Of a stretch of DNA of 27,235 nucleotides, positions 7,327-14,171 are shown piece after piece. The notes under the pieces were generated by a model that was not told the DNA's origin, did no database searches, and saw nothing but the letters and a program-made list of their open reading frames with translations. Both the position numbers and the translations under genes were made by a program. How positions within the stretch are numbered: position 1 is the stretch's first letter; every line of letters starts with the position of its first letter. The DNA comes from Thermohalobaculum sp038524325 (GTDB taxonomy: Bacteria > Pseudomonadota > Alphaproteobacteria > Rhodobacterales > Rhodobacteraceae): positions 1 to 27,235 of the forward strand of contig JBCBIS010000031.1 in assembly GCA_038524325.1 (NCBI GenBank), written 5' to 3'.

Positions 7327-8202
7327 ATGATCTATACCAGCGCTCGGGCCTATCTCGACGCGCCGCAGAAGGCGGTGGCCCTGTTCGGCATGTCGGGCCT
7401 TGGCAAGACCTGCACGGCTCAGATGCTGCGGGCCGAGGCGGAATGGTTCCACTACTCGGTCGATTTCCGCATCGGCACCCGGTATATGGGCGAGCATATC
7501 GTCGACAACTTCAAGCGCGAGGCGATGCGCAACCCGTTCCTGCGCCAGCTTCTGAAGACCGACTCGATTTATATCGCCTCGAACATCACCTTCGAGAACC
7601 TCGACCCGCTCTCGACCTATCTCGGCAAGCCCGGCAATCCGGAGAAGGGCGGCATTCCCTTCGAGGAATATGTCCGGCGCCAGCGCCAGCACCATGATGC
7701 CGAGGTCAAGGCGCTGCGCGACACCGGCGCCTTCATCGCCAAGGCGCGCGAGATCTATGGCTATCGGCATTTCCTCTGCGACACGGGCGGGTCGATCTGC
7801 GAAGTGGTGGATCCCGACGACCCCGAGGACCGGGTGATGTCGGCCTTGGCGCAGCAGGTCCTGCTGGTCCAGATCCGCGGGACCGAGGCGCTGGAGGAGG
7901 CACTGGTCGCGCGCTTCCTCAACGCTCCCAAGCCGATGTATTATCCCGAAGACGTGCTGCGCCAGTTCTGGGCCGAGTACCTCGCCGAGACGGGCGAGCG
8001 CGAGGCGCGCGTCGATCCGGACCATTTCATCGCCTGGGGGTTCCGCAGGTTGCTGCAACGCCGCCTGCCCCGCTACGACGCGATGGCCCGGCGCTGGGGC
8101 GTCAGCATCGAGGCGCACGAGATCGAAGCGGTGAAGACGCCCGCCGATTTCGATGCGCTGATCGCCGAGGCCATCGACCGCAAGACACGAGGAGACGCAT
8201 GA
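7327..8202 (+). CDS. P-loop ATPase/kinase-like protein of unknown function
   Basis: A 291-residue protein whose first 30 residues contain a Walker A loop, LFGMSGLGKTCTAQML (GMSGLGKT at 21-28). This is followed by WFHYSVDFRIGTRYMGEHI, which resembles the base/substrate-binding part of small P-loop kinases more than an AAA+ ATPase. FLCDTGGSICEVVDPDDPED (about residues 156-175) is a possible Walker B or catalytic acidic region. I do not recognise a named family; similar genes in Rhodobacteraceae are usually just labelled ATPase. The start at 7327 is fixed by GGAGGG (7315-7320), 6 nt upstream. Its stop overlaps the next gene's ATG (ATGA), so it is translationally coupled to a PLP-dependent decarboxylase, which suggests a joint pathway. 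Confidence 0.8.
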   Translation: MIYTSARAYLDAPQKAVALFGMSGLGKTCTAQMLRAEAEWFHYSVDFRIGTRYMGEHIVDNFKREAMRNPFLRQLLKTDSIYIASNITFENLDPLSTYLGKPGNPEKGGIPFEEYVRRQRQHHDAEVKALRDTGAFIAKAREIYGYRHFLCDTGGSICEVVDPDDPEDRVMSALAQQVLLVQIRGTEALEEALVARFLNAPKPMYYPEDVLRQFWAEYLAETGEREARVDPDHFIAWGFRRLLQRRLPRYDAMARRWGVSIEAHEIEAVKTPADFDALIAEAIDRKTRGDA

Positions 8203-9386
8203 GCGACGCGGCCTTCGCCCCCAACGCCATCGGGCTGACCCAGGCGCTGGAGCTGATGCGCAACCCCTCGCCGGGCAAGCTCGACCTGCCGGATGCCCTG
8301 CCCGAGGAAGGACTGGGCGAGCGTGCGGCGTTGAACGCGCTCGCCCCGGGGATGCTGGGCCATGCCGCCGATCTGGGCACGCCCCATGCGCTGGCGCATA
8401 TGGACCCGCCGACGCCCTGGATCACATGGGCGGTCACGCAATGGGCTTCCCGGCTGAACCAGAACCTGCTGCATCCAGCGACCTCTCCGGTCGCAGGCCC
8501 GGTGGAGGAGCGGGTGATCGACTGGGTGGCCCCCGCCTTCGGCATGGATGGCGGGCATATGGTGCCGGGGGCGACGCTGGCCAATCTCACCGCCCTCTGG
8601 GCCGCGCGCGAGATCGCTGGCATCCGGCAGGTGGTGACCTCCGCCGCCGCGCATCTCTCGGTCCGCAAATCCGCGCATATCCTGGGGTTGGAGGTGATCG
8701 AGCTGCCGGTGGATGCCTACGGGGCCATGGCGAGCAGAGATTTGCCCGATCTCTCCGCCGCCTGCCTCGTGCTCACGGCGGGGACCACCAGCGCGGGGGC
8801 GATCGACCCCTTGGCGCTGCGCGGCGCCTGGACCCATGTCGACGCCGCCTGGGCCGGCCCGCTGCGGCTGACCCGCTATGCCGAGCGGTTGGACGGGATC
8901 GAGACGGCGGACAGCGTGGCGGTCTCGGCCCATAAGTGGCTGTATCAACCCAAGGAATCCGCCCTGGTGATGTTCCGCGACAGCGCCGCGGCCCACCAGG
9001 CGCTGAGCTTTGGCGGCGCATATCTCGACCGGCCCAATATCGGCGTGCTCGGCTCGCATGGTGCAACCGCAGCCCCCCTGCTCGCCACGCTGCTGGCCTG
9101 GGGCCGCGCGGGCCTCGCCGCACGGATCGAGGCGAATATGGAGATGGCGGAGCGGCTGGCGGCCTGGGTCGACGGCCGGGACGACCTGATCCTCTACGCC
9201 CCCAACCGCAGCGGCGTGGTGCTGTGGAGATCTGCCGCGAAGCCGACGGAGGAGATCTTGCAGGACCTTCCGAACGGCCTCGCCTCCACCGCCCGGCTGG
9301 GCGAGACGACCTGGATGCGCAATGTGGCGGCGAACCCGCAGGCCGATATCGAGGCGATCCTGACGGCGCTGGAGGCGGCCGTCTAA
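8199..9386 (+). CDS. Group II-type PLP-dependent decarboxylase family protein
   Basis: A 395-residue fold-type I PLP enzyme resembling aromatic-L-amino-acid/glutamate decarboxylases. Visible landmarks are HPATSPVAGPVEERVIDW near residue 92, VPGATLANLTALWAAR (phosphate/cofactor pocket), AAAHLSVRKSA with the ring-stacking His152, THVDAAWAG with the pyridine-N-binding Asp215, and SAHKWLYQP with the Schiff-base Lys246. It is shorter than typical group II decarboxylases (about 450-500 residues), mostly at the N- and C-termini. The substrate cannot be read from the sequence. It is coupled by ATGA to the preceding P-loop protein, and paired hairpins (9387-9451) end the unit. Confidence 0.85.
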   Translation: MSDAAFAPNAIGLTQALELMRNPSPGKLDLPDALPEEGLGERAALNALAPGMLGHAADLGTPHALAHMDPPTPWITWAVTQWASRLNQNLLHPATSPVAGPVEERVIDWVAPAFGMDGGHMVPGATLANLTALWAAREIAGIRQVVTSAAAHLSVRKSAHILGLEVIELPVDAYGAMASRDLPDLSAACLVLTAGTTSAGAIDPLALRGAWTHVDAAWAGPLRLTRYAERLDGIETADSVAVSAHKWLYQPKESALVMFRDSAAAHQALSFGGAYLDRPNIGVLGSHGATAAPLLATLLAWGRAGLAARIEANMEMAERLAAWVDGRDDLILYAPNRSGVVLWRSAAKPTEEILQDLPNGLASTARLGETTWMRNVAANPQADIEAILTALEAAV

Positions 9387-9451
9387 GGGGCGTGCCGCCC
9401 CGCATGCAGTCCATGGTCCAGCGGCGCCAGGGGCATCCACCCAGCGCCGCT
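9387..9451. terminator. Two hairpins between convergent genes
   Basis: GGGGCG/CGCCCC (9387-9392, 9396-9401; 3-nt loop) directly follows the decarboxylase stop. AGCGGCGC/GCGCCGCT (9420-9427, 9444-9451; 16-nt loop) precedes the end of the minus-strand yceI-like gene. They probably terminate transcription from both sides. Confidence 0.55.
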
Positions 9452-9462
9452 GTCAGACCGGA

Positions 9463-10056
9463 TCACTCGGCCTTGATCGCTTCCATCTCGACAACGATCT
9501 CGACCTCATCGCCGACGATCCCGCCCAGCGCATAGGTCATCCCAAACTCCGAGCGTTTGACCGTCCCGCGGGCCGAGATGCCCATGGTTTCCTTCTTGTG
9601 ACCAAAGGGATAGGGGCCGACCTTGTTCAACGTCACGTCCAGCGTCACCGGCTTGGTGATGCCCAGAAGGGTCAGGTCACCGGTCACTTTTCCAGTATTG
9701 TCGCCGGTGACCTCTCCGCCCGTCGCCGTAAAGGTCATCTGCGGATGCGCGCCCACATCCAGGAAATCAGCGTTCTTCACATGGCCGTCGCGGGCTTCGT
9801 GATGGGTGTTCACACTCGCCGTCGGCACCGTGACGCTGAGATCGGTCAGCGTCTGTGTCTCGTCGTCATAAACGAAGCTGCCGGAGACCTCGGTGAACTG
9901 CCCCCAGGTCTTGGCATAGCCGATATGGCTGACCCAGAAACCCAGCGTGGTGTGGCTGGGGTCGATCTCATACTTCGCGGGGGCGGCGAGGGCCGCTCCG
10001 GCGACGAGGCTGAGGCCCAGCCCGGCCAAGGCGTGGCGGAAAGTAAGTGCGCGCAT
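9463..10056 (-). CDS. YceI-family periplasmic lipocalin-like protein
   Basis: A 197-residue secreted protein. The N-terminus MRALTFRHALAGLGLSLVAG followed by AALAAPA is a Sec signal peptide with cleavage likely after ALA. The mature part starts KYEIDPSHTTLGFWVSHIGYA and contains FVYDDETQTL, SVNTHHEARDGHVKNADFLD, HPQMTFTAT and TLLGITKPVTLDV, which are classical YceI motifs. YceI proteins form an elongated beta-barrel that binds a long isoprenoid/polyprenyl-type lipid; the cellular role is unclear. The open frame extends to 10137, but the ATG at 10056 is chosen because AGGAGG lies directly upstream and it gives a proper signal peptide. Tandem TGTGAAATT elements lie about 75-100 nt upstream. Confidence 0.92.
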   Translation of the reverse strand: MRALTFRHALAGLGLSLVAGAALAAPAKYEIDPSHTTLGFWVSHIGYAKTWGQFTEVSGSFVYDDETQTLTDLSVTVPTASVNTHHEARDGHVKNADFLDVGAHPQMTFTATGGEVTGDNTGKVTGDLTLLGITKPVTLDVTLNKVGPYPFGHKKETMGISARGTVKRSEFGMTYALGGIVGDEVEIVVEMEAIKAE

Positions 10057-10129
10057 CGGATCCTCCTGTCGCAAAATATCCCTTTGGCAGGTAGAAACGG
10101 CGCCCCTGCGAACAACCCAACCGGCATAA

Positions 10130-10157
10130 AATTTCACATCCTGTAAACAATTTCACA
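10130..10157 (-). promoter_or_regulatory. Direct repeats upstream of the yceI-like gene
   Basis: On the minus strand TGTGAAATT occurs twice, 19 nt start to start (plus-strand AATTTCACA at 10130-10138 and 10149-10157), in an AT-rich island unlike its surroundings. A TTGTTT/TATGCC -35/-10-like pair with 16-nt spacing overlaps them. The same-face spacing of about two helical turns suggests an activator or repressor site, or an extended promoter. The gap is shared with the divergent methyltransferase gene. Confidence 0.4.
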
Positions 10158-10278
10158 GTCCGCCACGCGGCTGCGGCTCGAAAATGGCGCCATCGGGCCG
10201 GCTGAGGGTCATTCCTGCCCCGCCGCGCCCGGCCGTTTCCTTCATCCAGACCGCCCTTTGTAAGGCGAGGTGACTGCT

Positions 10279-11202
10279 ATGAATTTTACCACCAAGATCC
10301 ACCGCACGCCTTTTCTCTCGGATGGCGGGCTCGAGACCTGGATGGTGTTCCACGAGGCGATCCCGCTCCGCGATTTCGCGGCGTTCGAGCTGGTCGAGAG
10401 CGCGGCGGGGCGCGAGGCTTTGCGCACCTATTACCGCCGGTTCGCCCGCATCGCCCAGCGCTCCGGTTGCGGGTTTCTGTTCGAGAGCCCGACCTGGCGG
10501 GCCAGCCCCGACTGGGGCGCCCGGCTGGGCTATGACCCGGACCGGCTGGCTGCGGTGAACCGGGGCGCGGTCGAGATGCTCGCCACACTCAGCTCCGAAT
10601 TTCCCCATGTTCCCAGCATCTTGTCCGGCTGTGTCGGCCCGCGCGGAGATGGATACGAGGCGCACCACCGACTGCAGGCGGGCGCGGCGCAGGCCTATCA
10701 CATGCCGCAGGTCGCCGCGCTGGCCATGGGCGGGGCCGAGGTGATTTCGGCCATCACCATGACCCATATCGGCGAGGCCATCGGCATCGCCCGCGCGGCC
10801 ACCGCCCTGGGCCTGCCCAGCGTCATCTCGTTCACGGTCGAGACCGATGGCCGCCTGCCGGATGGCAGCCCCCTCTCGGCCGCGATCTGGGCCGTGGATG
10901 CCGCGACCGGGCATGCGCCGGCCTATTACATGGTCAACTGCGCGCATCCGACCCATTTCCGGCCGGCCTTCGAGGCGGGTGCCGACTGGCTCCGCCGGAT
11001 CGGGGGCCTGAAGGCCAATGCCTCGCACCTGAGCCATGCCGAGCTGGATTGCGCGGAGGTGCTGGATGATGGCAACCCGCAGGAGCTGGCGGCACACTAT
11101 GCCGCGCTGCGCCGCATTCTGCCGAATCTCCGTGTAACGTCAGGCTGTTGCGGGACGGACCACCGGCATCTCTCGGCCATGGCACAGGCAATGGCGGCTT
11201 GA
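10279..11202 (+). CDS. Homocysteine S-methyltransferase family protein
   Basis: A 307-residue single-domain zinc-dependent methyltransferase (Pfam S-methyl_trans type). The zinc ligands are recognisable as Cys221 in MVNCAHPTHF and the Cys290-Cys291 pair in SGCCGTDHRH. The N-terminus FLSDGGLETWMVFHEAI and the LSGCVGPRGDGY motif fit the homocysteine-binding barrel. The methyl donor is not predictable: S-methylmethionine, SAM or a betaine-type donor are all possible. It is not the cobalamin enzyme MetH. The ATG at 10279 is preferred to the GTG at 10270 because GGCGAGG ends 8 nt before it. The next gene, metA, makes activated homoserine, so both act in methionine metabolism, though a hairpin separates them. 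Confidence 0.88.
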   Translation: MNFTTKIHRTPFLSDGGLETWMVFHEAIPLRDFAAFELVESAAGREALRTYYRRFARIAQRSGCGFLFESPTWRASPDWGARLGYDPDRLAAVNRGAVEMLATLSSEFPHVPSILSGCVGPRGDGYEAHHRLQAGAAQAYHMPQVAALAMGGAEVISAITMTHIGEAIGIARAATALGLPSVISFTVETDGRLPDGSPLSAAIWAVDAATGHAPAYYMVNCAHPTHFRPAFEAGADWLRRIGGLKANASHLSHAELDCAEVLDDGNPQELAAHYAALRRILPNLRVTSGCCGTDHRHLSAMAQAMAA

Positions 11203-11205
11203 GAG

Positions 11206-11229
11206 TCCGGGCGCCCCGATGCGCCCGGA
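11206..11229 (+). terminator. Hairpin after the homocysteine methyltransferase gene
   Basis: Perfect 9-bp stem TCCGGGCGC (11206-11214) / GCGCCCGGA (11221-11229) with a 6-nt loop, starting 4 nt after the stop codon. No T-tract is present. It suggests metA has its own promoter. Confidence 0.55.
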
Positions 11230-11275
11230 TGACGTGCCGGTGTCCCGCCCCGGCGCCGGGCCCGTGGCTCACGGC

Positions 11276-11304
11276 TTGCGCCCCTCCGCCCGCGGGTCTA
11301 TCTA
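11276..11304 (+). promoter_or_regulatory. Candidate sigma-70-type promoter of metA
   Basis: TTGCGC (11276-11281) and TATCTA (11299-11304) are separated by exactly 17 nt and lie 26 nt before the metA start. I find no SAM-II riboswitch signature in this short leader, although that motif precedes metA in many alphaproteobacteria. Confidence 0.4.
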
Positions 11305-11330
11305 CCGGTTCCGCCCCCTAGGAGCCTGAC

Positions 11331-12242
11331 ATGCCGATCAAAATTCCCGCCACCCTGCCCGCCCATGACGTGCTGAAGCGCGAAGGCGTGATGGTGATGG
11401 ACGAGGCCGCCGCCGTCCGCCAGGACATCCGGCCCCTGCAGATCGGCCTGTTGAACCTGATGCCCAAGAAGGTCCAGACCGAGACGCAGATCGCCCGGCT
11501 GATCGGCGCCACGCCGCTGCAGATCGAGCTCACGCTGGTGCGGATGACCGATCACCATTCAAAGAACACCGCGCCAGAGCATATGGAGGCCTTCTATCAA
11601 CCCTTTGCCGAGATCCGCGCACGGCGCTTTGACGGGTTCATCATCACCGGGGCACCGATCGAGCTTTTAGATTTTGAATCAGTGGATTACTGGCCGGAGC
11701 TGATGCAGGTATTCGACTGGACGCAGACCCATGTCCACGGCACGCTGGCGATCTGTTGGGGGGCGCAGGCGATCCTGAACCATTTCCACGGCGTGCCGAA
11801 ACACGCGCTGGCCGAGAAGGCCTTTGGCTGTTTCCGCCACCGGGTGCGGGCGCCCGCCTCGCCCTATCTCCGCGGCTTCTCGGACCATTTCGTGGTGCCG
11901 GTCAGCCGTTGGACCGAGACACGGGCCGAAGACCTGCCCGCCGGGGTCGAGGTGCTGGTCGAGAGCCGCGAGACGGGGATTTGCCTGGTGGAGGACACGA
12001 CACGCAGAACTCTCTGCATTTTCAATCATTTGGAGTACGATTCTGATACGTTGAAGCAGGAATACGACCGCGATGTCGCCAAGGGTGATCCGATCGGCGT
12101 ACCGAACAACTACTACCCGCAGAACGACCCGGCGCAGGCCCCCGAGAACCGCTGGCGCAGCCACGCCCATCTGCTGTTCGGCAATTGGGTCAATCAAATC
12201 TATCAGACCACGCCCTACGATCTCGACCAGATCGGTCGATAA
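11331..12242 (+). CDS. metA: Homoserine O-acetyltransferase of the MetA family
   Basis: Activates homoserine in methionine biosynthesis. The 303-residue protein is a full-length MetA: PLQIGLLNLMPKKVQTETQ (Lys46/Lys47), catalytic Cys142 in LAICWGAQA, and the His233/Glu235 dyad in FNHLEYDSDT. The acyl-donor position that is Gly111 in the succinyl-CoA-specific E. coli enzyme is Glu111 here (ITGAPIELLDF). That residue marks acetyl-CoA specificity in characterised MetA proteins such as that of Bacillus cereus, so acetylhomoserine, suited to direct sulfhydrylation by MetY/MetZ, is the likely product. TAGGAG lies 7 nt before the ATG. A hairpin starts 1 nt after the stop. The functional neighbour upstream is a homocysteine methyltransferase. 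Confidence 0.95.
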   Translation: MPIKIPATLPAHDVLKREGVMVMDEAAAVRQDIRPLQIGLLNLMPKKVQTETQIARLIGATPLQIELTLVRMTDHHSKNTAPEHMEAFYQPFAEIRARRFDGFIITGAPIELLDFESVDYWPELMQVFDWTQTHVHGTLAICWGAQAILNHFHGVPKHALAEKAFGCFRHRVRAPASPYLRGFSDHFVVPVSRWTETRAEDLPAGVEVLVESRETGICLVEDTTRRTLCIFNHLEYDSDTLKQEYDRDVAKGDPIGVPNNYYPQNDPAQAPENRWRSHAHLLFGNWVNQIYQTTPYDLDQIGR

Positions 12243-12243
12243 A

Positions 12244-12263
12244 GTCGCGCGGGGATGCGCGAC
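12244..12263 (+). terminator. Hairpin directly after metA
   Basis: Perfect 7-bp stem GTCGCGC (12244-12250) / GCGCGAC (12257-12263) with loop GGGGAT, one base after the stop codon. Related CGCGACA words follow at 12270-12276. Confidence 0.5.
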
Positions 12264-12347
12264 AGGTCACGCGACAAAATCGACAGGAAAGTCCGTTAAC
12301 TGCGATCTTGGATGACTTTTCCGGGACATCGACCCCGCACCTGACCT

Positions 12348-12394
12348 GTCCCGGACGCGGTGCAGCATGCTATGCTGCTCCGCAGATCCGGGAC
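12348..12394 (+). repeat. Palindromic REP-like element, copy 1 (family I)
   Basis: 47-nt hairpin. The outer stem GTCCCGGA/TCCGGGAC is 8 bp, followed by an asymmetric C/AGA bulge, GCGG/CCGC, a T-T mismatch and GCAGCAT/ATGCTGC closed by a 3-nt loop. It ends 13 nt before the start codon of the GIY-YIG gene, which lacks a Shine-Dalgarno, so the hairpin would sit in or next to its 5' leader. Confidence 0.85.
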
Positions 12395-12407
12395 CTCCTG
12401 CGCGACC

Positions 12408-12695
12408 ATGGCCTATCACGTCTACATCCTCGTTTCCCGCTCCGGCAATGCGCTTTACACCGGGATGACCGATGACCTGGCCAAACGGATCCTGCAGCAC
12501 CAAACCGGAAAGGCCGACGCCCATACCCAATTCTACAGGATCCGGCACTTGGTGTATGTGGAATGCCACGAAACCCGGGAGGCCGCGCAACTCCGAGAGC
12601 GACAGATCAAACGCTGGCGACGGGCCTGGAAAGTCGCGCTGATCGAAAGCCAAAACCCGTCCTGGCGGGATCTCAGCATGGAATATCTCGCCTAG
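12408..12695 (+). CDS. GIY-YIG family single-domain nuclease
   Basis: A 95-residue protein consisting only of a GIY-YIG endonuclease domain of the UPF0213/YhbQ-like type. The first strand is YHVYILVSRSGNALYTGMT (residues 3-21), where Tyr6 and the Tyr17-Thr-Gly stand for the GIY and YIG motifs. Next come the catalytic-helix arginine in DDLAKRILQHQTGK, LVYVECHETREAAQLRERQI with the conserved metal-binding acidic residue region, and the family tail IESQNPSWRDL. Such proteins cleave or nick DNA in vitro, with unclear cellular roles. The start at 12408 begins the conserved fold; there is no recognisable ribosome site. The gene is bracketed at 13 and 8 nt by two copies of the same palindrome, a notable arrangement. 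Confidence 0.9.
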   Translation: MAYHVYILVSRSGNALYTGMTDDLAKRILQHQTGKADAHTQFYRIRHLVYVECHETREAAQLRERQIKRWRRAWKVALIESQNPSWRDLSMEYLA

Positions 12696-12703
12696 CGCCA
12701 CGC

Positions 12704-12748
12704 GTGCCGGACGCGGTGCAGCGGGACGCTGCTCCGCAGATCCGGCAC
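12704..12748 (+). repeat. Palindromic REP-like element, copy 2 (family I)
   Basis: 45-nt hairpin of the same design as copy 1 and in the same orientation. The outer stem is GTGCCGGA/TCCGGCAC, where both paired bases at position 3 differ from copy 1 in a compensatory way. The core GCGG-T-GCAGC/GCTGC-T-CCGC is unchanged, with a GGA triloop. It begins 8 nt after the GIY-YIG stop codon. Confidence 0.85.
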
Positions 12749-12782
12749 CTCACCCGCGGGTTCGAGCAAGCGCGAGCAGGAG

Positions 12783-12831
12783 GTCCCGGGTCTGCGGCGC
12801 ATCATCGAAGATGCTGCACCGCGCCCGGGAC
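12783..12831 (-). repeat. Palindromic REP-like element, copy 3 (family I, inverted)
   Basis: 49-nt hairpin in the opposite orientation to copies 1 and 2. The outer stem is GTCCCGGG/CCCGGGAC, with the same C/AGA bulge and GCGG/CCGC block, a longer inner stem with one mismatch, and a TTC triloop. It lies 20 nt beyond the soxB stop and may end that leftward transcript. Its leading GAGGTCCCGGG is identical to the start of the family II repeats. Confidence 0.8.
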
Positions 12832-12851
12832 ATGTGGCACCTGGATGGCGA

Positions 12852-14096
12852 TTAATGCGCCACCGCCGCTGCCACGCTTTCGTCGATCATGCGGCCTTCG
12901 GTGAAACGGTCGAGGCCGAACGGGCCAGCCACCGGGTCTTCGCCCTTCGCGATCAGCCCGGCCGTGGCCCAGCCCGAGCCTGGGATCGCCTTGAACCCGC
13001 CCGTGCCCCAGCCGCAATTGATGAAGCAGCCCTCGACCGGCGTCTTGCCGATGATCGGAGAGCGGTCTCCGGTCATGTCCACGATCCCGCCCCATTGGCG
13101 CAGCATCTTCAGGCGCGAGATCATCGGGAAGGTCTCGGTCAGCGCGCGCACCGTCTCCTCGACATGCTGGAAACTGCCGCGCTGGGTGTAGTTGTTGAAG
13201 CCATCCGCGCCGCCGCCGATCACCATCTCGCCCTTGTCCGACTGGCTCATATAGCCGTGGACCGTGTTGGCCATCACCACGATGTCCATGCAGGGTTTGA
13301 TCGGCTCGGAGACCAGCGCTTGCAGCGCCACGCTCTCCACCGGCATGCGGAAGCCCGCCATTTCGGCCAGAACGCCCGTGTGCCCGGCCACCACGATCCC
13401 CAGCTTGTCGCATTTGATCGGGCCCTTGGGGGTCTGCACGCCCATCACCTTGCCGTTCGAGACGTCGATGCCCGTCACCTCGCATTGCTGGATGATGTCG
13501 ACCCCCATGGCCGAGGCGGCGCGGGCATAGCCCCAGGCCACCGCGTCATGGCGCGCGGTGCCGCCGCGGGGCTGCCAGAGACCGCCCAGCACCGGATAGC
13601 GCGGGCCGTCGATGTTCAGGATCGGGCAGAGCTCCTGCGCCTTGGCCGGGGTCACCATCTCGCTTTTGATCCCGGCCAGCCGGTTGGCATGGGCCGTCCG
13701 CTTCCAGGCACGCAGCTCATGCTCGGTCTGTGCCAGCATCAGGACGCCGCGGGGGCTGAACATGATGTTGAAGTTGAGCTCCTGGCTCAGATCCTCATAG
13801 AGCCCGCGGGCCAGCTCGAAGATCTCGGCCGAGGCCGGTTGCAGATAGTTCGAGCGGATGATGGTCGTGTTCCGCCCGGTATTGCCGCCGCCGAGCCAGC
13901 CCTTCTCGATCACCGCCACATTGGTGATGCCGTGGTTCTTTGCCAGATAATAGGCGGTCGCCAGGCCATGGCCGCCACCGCCGACGATCACCACATCGTA
14001 TTTGCCCTTCGGCTCGGGATTGCCCCAGGCGCGTTCCCAACCGGTGTGATAGCGGAATGCCTCGCGGGCGACGGCAAATTCGGAATAGCGTTGCAT
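12852..14096 (-). CDS. soxB: Sarcosine oxidase beta-subunit family FAD protein
   Basis: The beta subunit of heterotetrameric sarcosine oxidase oxidatively demethylates sarcosine to glycine, carrying FAD and covalent FMN. The 414-residue product has the dinucleotide-binding motif YDVVIVGGGGHGLATAYYL (residues 33-51), the flavin contact LGGGNTGRNTTIIRSNY, and PRGGTARHDAVAWGYAR. His183 in the last motif sits where the FMN-linking histidine of characterised SoxB proteins lies. The C-terminal GTGGFKAIPGSG closes the FAD site. AGGAGG precedes the ATG. Normally soxB is followed by soxD, soxA and soxG; here only the palindromes and the opposite-strand GIY-YIG gene follow. It may belong to a complex encoded elsewhere, be an orphan paralog, or act as a solo amine/N-methyl-amino-acid oxidase. 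Confidence 0.93.
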   Translation of the reverse strand: MQRYSEFAVAREAFRYHTGWERAWGNPEPKGKYDVVIVGGGGHGLATAYYLAKNHGITNVAVIEKGWLGGGNTGRNTTIIRSNYLQPASAEIFELARGLYEDLSQELNFNIMFSPRGVLMLAQTEHELRAWKRTAHANRLAGIKSEMVTPAKAQELCPILNIDGPRYPVLGGLWQPRGGTARHDAVAWGYARAASAMGVDIIQQCEVTGIDVSNGKVMGVQTPKGPIKCDKLGIVVAGHTGVLAEMAGFRMPVESVALQALVSEPIKPCMDIVVMANTVHGYMSQSDKGEMVIGGGADGFNNYTQRGSFQHVEETVRALTETFPMISRLKMLRQWGGIVDMTGDRSPIIGKTPVEGCFINCGWGTGGFKAIPGSGWATAGLIAKGEDPVAGPFGLDRFTEGRMIDESVAAAVAH

Positions 14097-14171
14097 GGCG
14101 GCGCACCTCCTGACGACGATGGTGGACCGTTACGCGGCCCGAGGCAAGCCGACGCGGCAATTCGCGCCCGT

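Noticed and set aside
11203..11330. SAM-II riboswitch before metA
   Set aside because: The leader is short and GC-rich and lacks the conserved SAM-II pseudoknot sequences; only a terminator hairpin and a promoter-like pair are visible.
12348..12831. CRISPR array
   Set aside because: Only three diverged palindromic copies in mixed orientation with unequal gaps and a gene between them; no regular spacers or cas genes.
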